Assembly: GCF_004916975.1 (NCBI RefSeq)
Contig: NZ_STGQ01000001.1
Coordinates: 3,713,674 to 3,777,673, forward strand
DNA length: 64,000 nt
Direction: 5' to 3'
DNA from: Paenibacillus dokdonensis
GTDB taxonomy: Bacteria; Bacillota; Bacilli; Paenibacillales; Paenibacillaceae
Both the position numbers and the translations under genes were made by a program. This document shows, piece after piece, positions 9,208 through 18,344 of the stretch. Position 1 is the stretch's first letter, and every line of letters starts with the position of its first letter. The notes beneath the pieces were generated by a model that worked only from the letters and a program-made list of their open reading frames with translations, was not told where the DNA came from and ran no database searches.

Positions 9208-10574
9208 TTAAAAAATATATAGAAGTGAATCGTTTGACCATCCACCTCCGCTTGATAGCGGTATTCATGCTGCTCCAAAATCGTTTTCACAATCGCGAGT
9301 CCAAGGCCGGTTCCCGACTTTTCCTTATAACGTGAGCTTTCCAGCACATAAAAGGGCTCCCACAACTGGGATACATCGGATATTTCTCCCTGAAAGACAT
9401 TGCTCATATGGAAAACAATATCCGAGCCCTGTTCCCCGAAAGATACATATATACGATGATCCGCTGAATATTTTACCGCATTGCTTAAGAGGTTATGAAA
9501 TACCATCCTGATTTTATCCACATCGGCTTCAATCATCGGGTTTCCCGGCAGGTGATCTTCCACGACAAGCTCGATCTGTCTGAATTCCAGTTCAATTTGA
9601 AATTTCTCCAAACAGTCGCTGAACAAATCCTTGATTGGGAGTGCGCTGAGCTCAAGCATCCCCCTCTCAATTTTCGCAAAATCCAATAGCTCATCAATCA
9701 GCCGAGCCATACTCTCGTTCTGACGCAATATCGTAGCAGCATAACTTCCATCGTCCAACCCGTCCTGAATCCCTTCAGCATAAGCCTGGATGAGCGAAAC
9801 CGGCGTCTTAAGCTCATGGGTGATATCGGACATAAACCGCTTTAGACTTAAATTCTTTCTGGATAAATCGGCATGTGCCTCACTCAGCTTGTCACTCATG
9901 GTATTGATGCTCTCCGCCAGTTCTCCGATCTCATCTCTGGTCTTTGTCCGGGCTTTTCTGAAATGCAGCTCTGATATATCTTTGGCCACCTCACCCAGCT
10001 CTTTCAGGGGCTTGGTCATACGGTATGAGAGCAGCCAGACGACGAACACGATAATCAGCACCGAAATGAAAGCAAGAACCAAAATAAACTCGTTGATCAT
10101 CTGAATCGTGTCGCTGATATAAGCCATGGAGAGTCCAATCAGGACGATGTTTTGATCCTTTCGGATGAAGCTAGCGTAGAAACTGGATTTAAGCTTTCCC
10201 TGATCATAAATTTTATTTACGCGGCTGCCTTCCTTAACCTTTTGCCAGGACTCATCCGTGATCCAGAATTTGTTTAACGTTACCGTCTTTTTGGCCAGCT
10301 GCTGCAGCAAAGAATTGTTCAGGTCGTCTCCCCGCTTCTGCAAAGAATCATATACGATCGTAACATGGTATTGCTGCTCAAGCAGCGGAATCGAGTCCGC
10401 CAACCGTGCAGCCGGAAGCTCTGCGATCAAATTTATCGCTTCTCCCAGCTTCTCTTTGGTCTTGTATATATAATATTTAGGCAGAAAAAAGTTCGCCATC
10501 AGCACAAAGACAACAAAAATAAACAAAATGGCAACGGAGATGCTCAGAAACAGCTTGCGGCCCAGCTTATTCAT
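9183..10574 (-). CDS. Membrane sensor histidine kinase
   Basis: A 463-residue kinase partner of the response regulator just upstream. Order: TM1 at about residues 7-30, an outer sensor region (31-160), TM2 (about 161-183), HAMP linker, HisKA with SDITHELKTP (phospho-acceptor His253), then the ATPase domain with FHNLLSNAVKYSA (N box) and GTGLGLAIVK (G2 box). The sensor region has no motif I recognise. The start ATG overlaps the regulator stop (ATGAATAA), which shows translational coupling; the longer frame is a shadow inside the regulator gene. The coding end runs into the bidirectional terminator shared with the MFS gene. Confidence 0.88.
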   Translation of the reverse strand: MNKLGRKLFLSISVAILFIFVVFVLMANFFLPKYYIYKTKEKLGEAINLIAELPAARLADSIPLLEQQYHVTIVYDSLQKRGDDLNNSLLQQLAKKTVTLNKFWITDESWQKVKEGSRVNKIYDQGKLKSSFYASFIRKDQNIVLIGLSMAYISDTIQMINEFILVLAFISVLIIVFVVWLLSYRMTKPLKELGEVAKDISELHFRKARTKTRDEIGELAESINTMSDKLSEAHADLSRKNLSLKRFMSDITHELKTPVSLIQAYAEGIQDGLDDGSYAATILRQNESMARLIDELLDFAKIERGMLELSALPIKDLFSDCLEKFQIELEFRQIELVVEDHLPGNPMIEADVDKIRMVFHNLLSNAVKYSADHRIYVSFGEQGSDIVFHMSNVFQGEISDVSQLWEPFYVLESSRYKEKSGTGLGLAIVKTILEQHEYRYQAEVDGQTIHFYIFFNKKSPRPA

Positions 10575-11214
10575 CACTAGCCTCAACACTATAACCAAGT
10601 CCCCGATGTGTTTTAATAAGGTCTCCTCCAACCTTCTCCCGGAGTCTGCGGACATGGGTGTCCACCGTCCGTTCATCACCGAAATAATCAAGACCCCACA
10701 CCAGATCCAGCAGTTGATGTCTTGTTAAAATATGACCTTTATGCCGGATAAAACAGCACATCAGCTCAAATTCTGTTTTTGTCACCTGCAGATCGGTACC
10801 ATCTTTATGAATTTTGCTGCCTACCATATCAATTCTTATCGTTTTATAGCGCTGTTCTTTCTCGTCACCCAGCAGCTTTTTGGCCCGGAGAACAAGAATT
10901 TTCGGGTGAAACGGCTTGCGTATGAATTCATCCGCGCCGATCCGGAGTGCCTTAAGCTCATCCTCTTCTTCACTTTTCGCCGTCAGGATCAGTACCTTTT
11001 TATCCGATCGCGCTTTGATTTCCCGACACACCTCAAGCCCGCTCAGCTTCGGCATCATCCAATCCAGAATCGCAAGATCGATTTTTTCACGGTAAAAGAC
11101 CGCAAGTGCCTCCTCGCCATTCCCTGCCGTAAATACTTCATAGCCTTCCTTTTGAAAATATGCCGTTAAAATCCGCAGCATATCCTGTTCATCATCAGCA
11201 ATTAAAATCCGCAT
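10567..11214 (-). CDS. OmpR-family response regulator
   Basis: A 215-residue DNA-binding regulator. The receiver domain has the acidic pair Asp7-Asp8, the phospho-acceptor Asp51 (LAILDWMMP) and the conserved Lys near residue 103 (IRKPF). The C-terminal winged helix contains VTKTEFELMCCFIRHKGHILTR and DTHVRRLREKVG. It is phosphorylated by the kinase encoded directly after it. Targets are unknown; a near-perfect palindrome 33 bases before its start (11247-11262) is a candidate site. The gene is divergent from a metallophosphoesterase. Confidence 0.9.
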   Translation of the reverse strand: MRILIADDEQDMLRILTAYFQKEGYEVFTAGNGEEALAVFYREKIDLAILDWMMPKLSGLEVCREIKARSDKKVLILTAKSEEEDELKALRIGADEFIRKPFHPKILVLRAKKLLGDEKEQRYKTIRIDMVGSKIHKDGTDLQVTKTEFELMCCFIRHKGHILTRHQLLDLVWGLDYFGDERTVDTHVRRLREKVGGDLIKTHRGLGYSVEASDE

Positions 11215-11246
11215 GGTATTCTCCTTTTCGTAGGACTCCGCCGCCT

Positions 11247-11262
11247 GTCACATTCATGTAAC
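11247..11262. promoter_or_regulatory. Palindromic operator candidate
   Basis: GTCACATTCATGTAAC: arms GTCACAT and ATGTAAC around TC, with one mismatch. It lies between the divergent response regulator and metallophosphoesterase genes. Confidence 0.4.
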
Positions 11263-11301
11263 GTAGTCCCGGTATAGTTGAAGTCGAAAGGGAGGATTCC
11301 T

Positions 11302-12183
11302 ATGAAACCCAAACACAAAAAGCCTGCCAGCTTCAAACTGTTCATTCTGTTCGCCGCTATTTTTCTCTTGACAGCCGGATCTATCTACTATTATGCAAGA
11401 CAAATCGAACCAAATCTACTCCGTATCGAGAAGGTGAATATCATCACCCCGTCCGTAACTGCGGATCTCATCGGTATGCGCATCATTCTAATTAGTGATC
11501 TCCACCTGGGTAAATTCTATTCCTTGGACAAACTTAGAAAGCTTGTAACACGAATCAACAGCTTAAAACCGGATCTCGTCGTGTTTACAGGAGATCTGAT
11601 CGATAACTTTTCACAATATCGCGATTCAGGCAAGGTCGCACCTATATTAAAACAAATCAAAGCCACGCTTGGAAAATATGCTGTGTACGGCAATCATGAT
11701 CAGGGTGGAGGCGGCAAACATCAATACCTCCGCCTCATGTCGGACAGTGGTTTCAAAGTGCTCGTGAACGAGAATAAAGATTTGATGGTCGGCCGCAGCA
11801 AGCTGAATATCGCTGGTCTCGACGATTTTTTACTCGGCTCACCCGATCTCAAGCGTACATTTAAGCAGGTAGATCCGGATAGTTTTGACCTGCTGCTTGT
11901 GCATGAGCCCGATGTTGCTGACCGGCTGGGCTCTTACCCGGTGGATCTTCAGCTATCCGGTCACAGTCATGGGGGTCAGGTTCAACTGCCTGGATACGGC
12001 TCTCTGTATACTCCGCCTCTTGCGCGTAAGTATACCGAAGGGTTATATACTTTTTATCGCCAAAGCCATAAACCCTCGTATCTATATGTAAACCGTGGGA
12101 TTGGCACAACGCGCCTTCCCTTCCGCTTTGATAGTATTCCGGAGTTGACCCTCCTCACACTGCAGCAGCCTGCAACCCATTGA
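11302..12183 (+). CDS. Membrane-anchored metallophosphoesterase
   Basis: A 293-residue calcineurin-like phosphoesterase with a basic N-terminus and one membrane segment (about residues 14-32), so the active domain probably faces outward. The metal ligands are visible in order: SDLHLG, GDLIDN, GNHDQ, LLVHEPD and SGHSHGGQ, the full set of the dimetal site. YkuE/YpbG-like proteins of Bacillus are the closest known type. The ATG at 11302 has GGGAGG 6 bases upstream; a TTG eight codons earlier is open but has no ribosome site. Substrate unknown. It is divergent from the two-component genes and may share their control region. Confidence 0.82.
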   Translation: MKPKHKKPASFKLFILFAAIFLLTAGSIYYYARQIEPNLLRIEKVNIITPSVTADLIGMRIILISDLHLGKFYSLDKLRKLVTRINSLKPDLVVFTGDLIDNFSQYRDSGKVAPILKQIKATLGKYAVYGNHDQGGGGKHQYLRLMSDSGFKVLVNENKDLMVGRSKLNIAGLDDFLLGSPDLKRTFKQVDPDSFDLLLVHEPDVADRLGSYPVDLQLSGHSHGGQVQLPGYGSLYTPPLARKYTEGLYTFYRQSHKPSYLYVNRGIGTTRLPFRFDSIPELTLLTLQQPATH

Positions 12184-12211
12184 CGAAAGATTGAAGTGCA
12201 TTAAAAAAGGC

Positions 12212-12258
12212 CTGACGCACATCGTAGTTTTCTAATTGACTACGATCCGTTCAGCACC
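12212..12258 (-). terminator. Terminator after holA
   Basis: On the minus strand ATCGTAGT/ACTACGAT (8 bp) is extended by a looser outer stem and followed by TTTTTT. Confidence 0.65.
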
Positions 12259-12271
12259 CTATTTAATACAT

Positions 12272-13291
12272 CTATGCCGCGAGCCTTAACAGAAACAGCT
12301 CCAGTCCCAGTACCTTGTCGACAGCTCCCGTTTTCATTTGGAAGTCGAGCGTTCCAAGCCTGCTCAGAATCTGTTTCAATTGTGACGCCTGGAATTTTCT
12401 AGCCTGCTCTCCTGCGATCTTGACAGCATAGGGGTGGAGACCCAACTGCGAAGCAATCTGCTGTTGGGAATAGCTTTGCCCTCCAAGGTCCTTGACCTGT
12501 AAAATAATGCGGAACTGCCGGGCAATTAATGCAGCAATTTTGATTGGTTCTTCCTTTTGCTTGAGCAGCTCATAGAAAATTCCGAGTGCGCGGTCCACTC
12601 TTAAATTCGCAATATCCTCCACAAGTGCAAACACATTTTGTTCCGTTGTCCGAGCAATCAGCTGTTCCACGATATGTACGCTGATCACGCCGCCCTTGCC
12701 GGCATAGAGGCACAACTTGTCGATCTCGGCGGATAAGGTCTGCAGCTGGGTACCGGCATTGCGGATCACCATTTCAGCTGCCCCATCTTCCATCGTACAC
12801 TCGCGTTCTTTCATCTTTTTGCCTACCCATTTTAAAAGATCCTCGCTGCCTAAAGGCATAAAGGTAAGCAGCGTGCCCCTGCTTTTAATCTCTTTAACAA
12901 CTTTTTTCCGCTCATCCAGCTTCTCCTGGTTGACCATAAATACCAATACACTGTATTCAGCCGGATTTTTCATATATTCAAGGAGCGCTTCCACACGATG
13001 CTCCACCTTCGCATTGTCCTTGCCTGCTGTGAATACAGAGGCATCCTGCACAAGAATCAGCTTCCGCGGCACCATGAAGGGCACCATTTCTGCTTCTTCA
13101 ATGACCGCCTGGAGAGGCGTATCCGAAAGATCATAATGGACCAGAGCAAAATCATGCTCTTCCTGGGAAATCGTTTGCTCCACGAGAAAAGAAACAAATT
13201 CGTTCATTTGGTACTTTTCCGTACCGTATAGCAAATAGACCGGTGAGATCTCTCCCTGCTTGATGGCCTTTGTTGCAGCTTTGACGTCCAC
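12272..13291 (-). CDS. holA: DNA polymerase III subunit delta
   Basis: A 339-residue clamp-loader subunit that opens the sliding clamp. The N-terminus (AIKQGEISPVYLLYGTEKYQMNEF) and the C-terminal helical part (RQFRIILQVKDL, LSRLGTLDFQMKTG, LELFLLRLA) are typical of HolA/YqeN. I prefer the GTG at 13291 because AAAGGGGG lies 7 bases before it; the ATG six codons earlier overlaps that site. In Bacillus yqeN lies near the comE genes, as here. The gene has its own terminator downstream. Confidence 0.92.
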   Translation of the reverse strand: MDVKAATKAIKQGEISPVYLLYGTEKYQMNEFVSFLVEQTISQEEHDFALVHYDLSDTPLQAVIEEAEMVPFMVPRKLILVQDASVFTAGKDNAKVEHRVEALLEYMKNPAEYSVLVFMVNQEKLDERKKVVKEIKSRGTLLTFMPLGSEDLLKWVGKKMKERECTMEDGAAEMVIRNAGTQLQTLSAEIDKLCLYAGKGGVISVHIVEQLIARTTEQNVFALVEDIANLRVDRALGIFYELLKQKEEPIKIAALIARQFRIILQVKDLGGQSYSQQQIASQLGLHPYAVKIAGEQARKFQASQLKQILSRLGTLDFQMKTGAVDKVLGLELFLLRLAA

Positions 13292-13369
13292 ACGTAGGCC
13301 CCCTTTCATCTATGTAGCCTTATCATTATTGGCCTGCCTTAATATATTATCAAAAATCTGCCCAGGGTA

Positions 13370-13411
13370 AAACAGCAAAGAGACCCTCCCTCACGGAAAG
13401 GTCCCTTTGCT
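13370..13411 (-). terminator. Terminator after the anti-sigma gene
   Basis: On the minus strand AGCAAAG-GGACC pairs with GGTC-CTTTGCT, with one mismatch, and is followed by GTTTT. Confidence 0.6.
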
Positions 13412-13424
13412 CCCAGCACATCTA

Positions 13425-13500
13425 TGATAAACACCGGCTAAGCAAAGCTCTAGAAACTTTGCAGCCCGCGGTCATACGACGGGTCTGGATTAATCTAACC
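13425..13500. other. Structured non-coding stretch
   Basis: Between holA and the anti-sigma gene. Two adjacent hairpins can be drawn: GGCT..GCAAAG with CTTTGC.AGCC (the loop holds TCTAGA), then CCCG with CGGG around GTCATACGA. It matches no riboswitch core that I can recall on either strand, and no gene follows on the plus strand. It may be part of the 3' untranslated region of the sigma/anti-sigma transcript. Confidence 0.35.
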
Positions 13501-13576
13501 GTATATCCTATTCTATATCTCCAATTATTGTGCATATAGCAAACCCGTTTATTTTTTTATATAGTCGGTTCACTTT

Positions 13577-14770
13577 TCAGGGATTTGAAGAATCCGAGCC
13601 GTTAACCTGATAGGTTTTGCTCGTTGTTGCACCCTGATCATCCGATGTTTGATAGGTAAAAACCGTACTGTCCGCTGACCATACCCCAGACACCCAAGTC
13701 CCTGGCAAATCGATGGTCTTGACTGCCGTCTTCTGCCCGTCTTTATCAGAAACATTGTAAATGACCAACTTCTTCTCTTCTACTGAAGCGGCATATTTGC
13801 CGTCAGGAGAGTTGAATTGAGCTGCTGCAGTCTTATTAAAACTAGTAATGCCCATGGTCATATTATCTTCTTTGGCAACCGGATCCTGATCATTGCTCTT
13901 CGAATCCGCAGCCGGCGTTTCCGGAGTGCTGTTGTTATCTGCCGCCTTATTATCCTGGCTGCTGCCACTGTTGCCGTTGTCCGCCGGAGTCCCTTGTTCC
14001 GGGCTTGAGGATTCCGCCGGAGCACCTAAATCCACAGCACCGATGGAAGCCGATTTCTTCCCCGTCCCCGTATCCGCGCTCCGGCTTGTTTTATCATCCT
14101 GCTTGCCTGAAGGTTCGGTTGACCGCAACGTCTGATCCTTGGACGCATGGTCCGCGGAAACATCCGGCGTTGTCAATTCTGAATCTCCGCTTCCAGCGGA
14201 GGATCCATCAACCGTATCCCGTTTGATCATATCACTTTGCTGTTCATCCTTCTTGGGCTTAACGTCCTGCTGCCCTCCGCCGCTGCCCGTTGTTGACTCA
14301 CTTGCGGAAGAAGCTGTTTCGGCCATCTTTTGCTCGGCTTTAAAGGCAGGCTCTTCTGCTGTTGATAAATGCTTCGGAGAATAGTTATATATAGCCACTC
14401 CCAGAATAATTACAGCTGCTACCGCACCCATGGCCGTACGACCGGCAACAGAGTTGCGGAATTTGCTTGTACGTACCGGACGTGTTGGTACGGGAACCAT
14501 CTCAGCAGGAGCTTCCTCGCGGGAGGCGCTCTTTTCCTGACGGGCCTGATCTATGGCATCGAGCTGAGGCATGATGGTATCGACAATACTGAATTTGGGC
14601 GTTACTTTGGGGAGATCCTCAAGATCCCGGGACAATGACTTCAGCATCCGAAAGGTATCCGTACATTCAGGACATTGTTTTAAATGCTCATATAACTGAA
14701 CGGTCTCTTCCTCGCTTAGATCATAATCCAAATAACGGTGCATCCATTCCACCACCTCTGGACATTTCAT
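13577..14770 (-). CDS. Zinc-finger anti-sigma factor, membrane-bound
   Basis: A 397-residue partner of the ECF sigma factor encoded just upstream. The anti-sigma zinc-finger (zf-HC2) has Cys3, His29, Cys33 and Cys36 (HLKQCPEC). One membrane segment lies at about 112-130. A long Ser/Asp/Gly/Thr-rich outer linker (about 135-310) follows, and then a C-terminal module with FNSPDGKYAASVEEKKLVIYNV, like a single beta-propeller (PD40) repeat. It holds the sigma factor at the membrane until a surface signal releases it. The start overlaps the sigma stop (ATGA), so the two are coupled. The linker and the propeller-like tail are unusual for this class. Confidence 0.85.
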   Translation of the reverse strand: MKCPEVVEWMHRYLDYDLSEEETVQLYEHLKQCPECTDTFRMLKSLSRDLEDLPKVTPKFSIVDTIMPQLDAIDQARQEKSASREEAPAEMVPVPTRPVRTSKFRNSVAGRTAMGAVAAVIILGVAIYNYSPKHLSTAEEPAFKAEQKMAETASSASESTTGSGGGQQDVKPKKDEQQSDMIKRDTVDGSSAGSGDSELTTPDVSADHASKDQTLRSTEPSGKQDDKTSRSADTGTGKKSASIGAVDLGAPAESSSPEQGTPADNGNSGSSQDNKAADNNSTPETPAADSKSNDQDPVAKEDNMTMGITSFNKTAAAQFNSPDGKYAASVEEKKLVIYNVSDKDGQKTAVKTIDLPGTWVSGVWSADSTVFTYQTSDDQGATTSKTYQVNGSDSSNP

Positions 14771-15315
14771 CCTGATACACCACCTTTCTGATGCTCTTGA
14801 AGCATATTTTGTAGCTGCTGTCTGGCCCTGAACAAATAAGACTTCACCGTGTTTAAGGGAAGGTTCAGACAATCAGCAATTTCATTGTAGGAAAAGTCCT
14901 GCAAGTATCTGAGAACAATAACGGTCCTGTGATGATCAGGCAGCTGGTCTATCGCTTCCTGAATATCCTGGGCCAGGTAAGAGGACATCACCGATTGCTC
15001 CACATTCTGTTTATCCTGAAATACCAGTTCATGCTCATCGATGGAAACCGTAGGTTTCGTGCGCCGGAATTTATCAATACAAATATTGGTCACGATCCGT
15101 TGAACCCATGTTTTAAACTGCGCTTTTTCTTCATAGGAGCCTATCTTGGTGTAAATGCGGATCAATGCTTCCTGAGAAGCATCCATTGCATCCTGTTCAT
15201 CGTTTAAAATGTAATAGGCTGTTCGATACACTTGATGCTCAATTTCTCTTAATAGGGTGATTAGAGCGTCGCGATCGCCCGATTGAGCGGCTCTTATGAG
15301 TCCCTGCTCTACCAC
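14767..15315 (-). CDS. ECF RNA polymerase sigma factor
   Basis: A 182-residue group IV sigma factor. Region 2 is seen in NDEQDAMDASQEALIRIY and FKTWVQRIVTNICIDKFR. Region 4 with its helix-turn-helix is seen in LPDHHRTVIVLRYL and YNEIADCLNLPLNTVKSYL. It is SigW/SigM-like in layout, but I cannot assign the subgroup. I prefer the GTG at 15315, with AGAGGGGGA 6 bases upstream; the longer frame begins 24 codons earlier and would start inside the promoter. A self-type promoter at 15346-15372 suggests autoregulation, common in ECF operons. Confidence 0.88.
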   Translation of the reverse strand: MVEQGLIRAAQSGDRDALITLLREIEHQVYRTAYYILNDEQDAMDASQEALIRIYTKIGSYEEKAQFKTWVQRIVTNICIDKFRRTKPTVSIDEHELVFQDKQNVEQSVMSSYLAQDIQEAIDQLPDHHRTVIVLRYLQDFSYNEIADCLNLPLNTVKSYLFRARQQLQNMLQEHQKGGVSG

Positions 15316-15345
15316 AAAGGATCCCCCTCTCCCTGCAATCTTACA

Positions 15346-15372
15346 GACGTGTAAGAGTGTCAAATTGTTGCA
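15346..15372 (-). promoter_or_regulatory. ECF-type promoter of the sigma operon
   Basis: TGCAAC, 17 bases, CGTC on the minus strand, against the ECF pattern TGAAAC-N16/17-CGTC/A. The -10 lies 31 bases before the chosen GTG. Confidence 0.45.
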
Positions 15373-15588
15373 AATTGTAACCAACATTTTTTATCCGTTA
15401 TAAGACCCTGAAATCTTATGTACGTGAAGATGGCTTTCACCCGCTTGGTGCATGGTAATCCCCAATTAAGAATACCAAATTCTAGTGGGCGCGTCACCTC
15501 TAATATAAGAGGCACTAACTTATCCATTTTACGTGTTTTTTTCAGTTAATTCTTTAAGATTTTGTTAACAAATGATCTCTTTTCAAAT

Positions 15589-18246
15589 TTAATGGATTAA
15601 ATCCAATTTGAAGCGGGTTTGTATCTTTCCCCGCTGAACAATCATCTGCACTTCACCGCTTAAATCTGTCCGGAATAGTTGGGCCTTTTCCGCTGCAATT
15701 CGTTCTACAACATCCGCATGCGGATGTCCGTACAAATTGTTTACACCCGCTGAGATTACTGCTGCTCTCGGCCGCCAATAATGAAGCCAGTCTTCGCTGC
15801 TCGACGACTTGCTGCCATGATGGGCAATTTTGATCACATCAACACTGCCTTCAGGCATAGAAAAGGCTCCGGCAGGCATAGACTGCGAAGTCAAGGCAGC
15901 TTGTGCGTTTTTCATTCCTACACTCAGTATATCTTCTTCAGCAGCTTTATCCATATCTCCGGTGAATAAAAATCTTCCATCATTCATGGTCAGTAGAAAC
16001 GCCACGGAGATATGATTTTGATTTTTTTCGACAGGGACTTCATCCTGCTCCAATTCTTCAAGAAACGGAGATAAAAAAGAGAGATCGGTATGATCATCCA
16101 TTTTCAGCTGCATGTCCTGATGAACGGCAAATACAGGAATTTTACGGTGAAGAGCCGTATCCATCAGCTTATCGAAGGAAGAGGTTCCCGCCAACGTACC
16201 ATTAAAGAGCAAAGCCCTTACCGGTATCTGATCCAAAACAGCCTGTATTCCGCCTGCATGGTCTTGATCCCCATGGGTAATGATGACTGCGTCCAAGTGA
16301 TGAATTCCACGCTGCTTTAACAGCGGCACAACAACCTTGGCCCCGACCTCAAAGGGATTTTTTCGTTCCTTCCAGGCATCCTGGGGCTTCCGGAAATTAA
16401 CCGTGCCTCCTCCATCCACTAGGATATTGCGTCCTCCCGGTGTCGTGATCAGAATGCTGTCACCTTGTCCCACATCCAGGAACTGAACTAACCCAGCACC
16501 ATGCAAAGATAGCGGCCTGTACTCCCAATATATCAAAAATATAAAGACAAGCATAATTGTGGCCAATAGAGATGATATTTTATAATTTGTCAGAGACGTG
16601 AAGTACACGGCCCTGCCGGGAGACCCCACGCCTTCAAGCTCAACGGTATCGTTTGCATCTCCAGCTGGAAGTCTGCTTTTGTGGCCAATCAGGTATCGGC
16701 TTGCTACATATAAAAGCAGGTACAGTACGGCAAAGTAAGCTAGAATCCATATGATTGAAGGCGATCTCCATATCGTGACAAATTGAGGGTAACCGTTCAT
16801 CCAGCGGACCAGCCAGAAGGTTCCATCATTCAGGATTTCGGCTATCCACCCTAACGACCTTCCCGCAGGCAGCCAGATCCAGCCAAGCAGCAGCGCTGTA
16901 GCGCCCAGAGGCAGCGTGAGAAAAGTAATCAACGGAACCAATACAAAATTGGCGGCAAAGGACAGCAAAGAAAACTGGTTGAAATAATAGATTGTGAGCG
17001 GGAAGGAAACAACCTGAGCGACCAGCGTCACCCCAGCGGCCGCTGCGAAACGCTTTGGAAGAAAGCGAAGAAGCGGGGTCACGAGCGGTACATACAGCAT
17101 GAGCCCTGCCGTCACGAGAAATGACAATTGAAAGCTGACACTCAGCATATAATACGGATTCCACAACATCATAAGGAGAGCGGCTGCTGCCAAAATATTC
17201 ATGCCATCCTTCAGCCAGCCCTTTCTGGCAGCAAATAGCCCAATCATCCCCATAATGCCCGCCCGCACAACCGAAGGACTCACCCCGGAAATGAGCACGT
17301 ACACAGGGATCATTATCATAACAATTAGCAGAGACCTTTCTTTCGACACCTTGAACAATGACAGCAAAAACAGCAAGCTGGCGACATAAACAGCAACATG
17401 CATGCCGGATATGGCCAAGATGTGGGTCAACCCAAGCTGGGAAAATTGAGTGTACGTCTCCGGGTCAATATCATCCTGCATACCGATAAGCAGTCCTTTC
17501 ATGTAACCAGCATGGGGCTCTTGAAAAATTTCCGCAATTTTACTTCCCAGCCCGCTGCGTACCCGGTCATTCCAGCGGAAGATCGTAAGCGTACTCCAGT
17601 GGGAAGGTGGTGAAGCCTGTACATTTTGTATGCCCTTCACTTTATAGAGCCAATGAATATGCTGGGTGCGCAGATACGCCGCATAATCAAAACCGCCGAA
17701 ATTTCGAGCAGTAGATGGAATCTCAACCGATCCATTCAGTTTAATCCGGTCCCCCCGCTGCCAGCTCTCTGCTCCCCTCAGCTGCTCCTTGGTTTGAAGT
17801 TTAACCTGAACCATTACCCGCTCATGCAACGGAAGCGACGCCATGGAGGATGGTGAATCGCCTGTATCTGCATTCTTTTGAATCATTACTTTTTTCAGTT
17901 CAACCTGTAAATCCGCCCTGTCTCCGTCCACATCGACGGATGAGACGATTACGCCTTCGGCTTGCAGCAGCATTCCACCCATATCAGCGATATCCATGGC
18001 CACAGCCTCCGGCAGCACGGTTACATTCCGCGCATCGCTCCACTCCCAGTATATTCCCGATAACGTCAACGCAACCCATGCAATTAACATGCTGCGAAGT
18101 AGGTTTCTATGCAGCAGGGCAGGAATAGCAAGCAGCAGCGTCATTCCGGACCAGATCATCAATAATCTTAATCCCGAGCATTCGTAGGCAATACCGCTTC
18201 CTACCATCCATGCGATGGTACAGACGATTAACGGCCTTCCTCTCAT
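15589..18246 (-). CDS. comEC: DNA uptake channel ComEC
   Basis: An 885-residue polytopic protein forming the channel for single-stranded DNA in competence. The N-terminal membrane and OB-like part is followed by the competence domain (about 250-530) with LTHILAISGMHVAV and ISGVSPSVVRAGIMG. A soluble C-terminal metallo-beta-lactamase-like domain (from about 600) has FLDVGQGDSILI, THGDQDHAGG, FTGDMD and KIAHHGSKSS, the HxxDxDH ligand set being intact. Length is close to the family norm. AAGGAGGG lies 6 bases before the ATG. It follows comEB but is separated from it by a strong terminator. Confidence 0.95.
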   Translation of the reverse strand: MRGRPLIVCTIAWMVGSGIAYECSGLRLLMIWSGMTLLLAIPALLHRNLLRSMLIAWVALTLSGIYWEWSDARNVTVLPEAVAMDIADMGGMLLQAEGVIVSSVDVDGDRADLQVELKKVMIQKNADTGDSPSSMASLPLHERVMVQVKLQTKEQLRGAESWQRGDRIKLNGSVEIPSTARNFGGFDYAAYLRTQHIHWLYKVKGIQNVQASPPSHWSTLTIFRWNDRVRSGLGSKIAEIFQEPHAGYMKGLLIGMQDDIDPETYTQFSQLGLTHILAISGMHVAVYVASLLFLLSLFKVSKERSLLIVMIMIPVYVLISGVSPSVVRAGIMGMIGLFAARKGWLKDGMNILAAAALLMMLWNPYYMLSVSFQLSFLVTAGLMLYVPLVTPLLRFLPKRFAAAAGVTLVAQVVSFPLTIYYFNQFSLLSFAANFVLVPLITFLTLPLGATALLLGWIWLPAGRSLGWIAEILNDGTFWLVRWMNGYPQFVTIWRSPSIIWILAYFAVLYLLLYVASRYLIGHKSRLPAGDANDTVELEGVGSPGRAVYFTSLTNYKISSLLATIMLVFIFLIYWEYRPLSLHGAGLVQFLDVGQGDSILITTPGGRNILVDGGGTVNFRKPQDAWKERKNPFEVGAKVVVPLLKQRGIHHLDAVIITHGDQDHAGGIQAVLDQIPVRALLFNGTLAGTSSFDKLMDTALHRKIPVFAVHQDMQLKMDDHTDLSFLSPFLEELEQDEVPVEKNQNHISVAFLLTMNDGRFLFTGDMDKAAEEDILSVGMKNAQAALTSQSMPAGAFSMPEGSVDVIKIAHHGSKSSSSEDWLHYWRPRAAVISAGVNNLYGHPHADVVERIAAEKAQLFRTDLSGEVQMIVQRGKIQTRFKLDLIH

Positions 18247-18264
18247 ATAATTCCCTCCTTCTAT

Positions 18265-18320
18265 TTAAAAAAAGAAGGACCTCTGCCTGCGGCTTTAAGC
18301 CGCAGCGGCAGAGGTCCTTC
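18265..18320 (-). terminator. Terminator between comEB and comEC
   Basis: On the minus strand AAGGACCTCTGCC pairs with GGCAGAGGTCCTT around an inner TGCGGCTT/AAGCCGCA stem and is followed by TTTTTTT. This is one of the strongest hairpins in the window. Confidence 0.88.
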
Positions 18321-18344
18321 CTCGATTTCTCTTTTTATTCTGTT

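Noticed and set aside
13425..13500. c-di-GMP, lysine, SAM or other riboswitch
   Set aside because: I compared the conserved cores from memory with both strands and none fitted; kept only as an unassigned structure.
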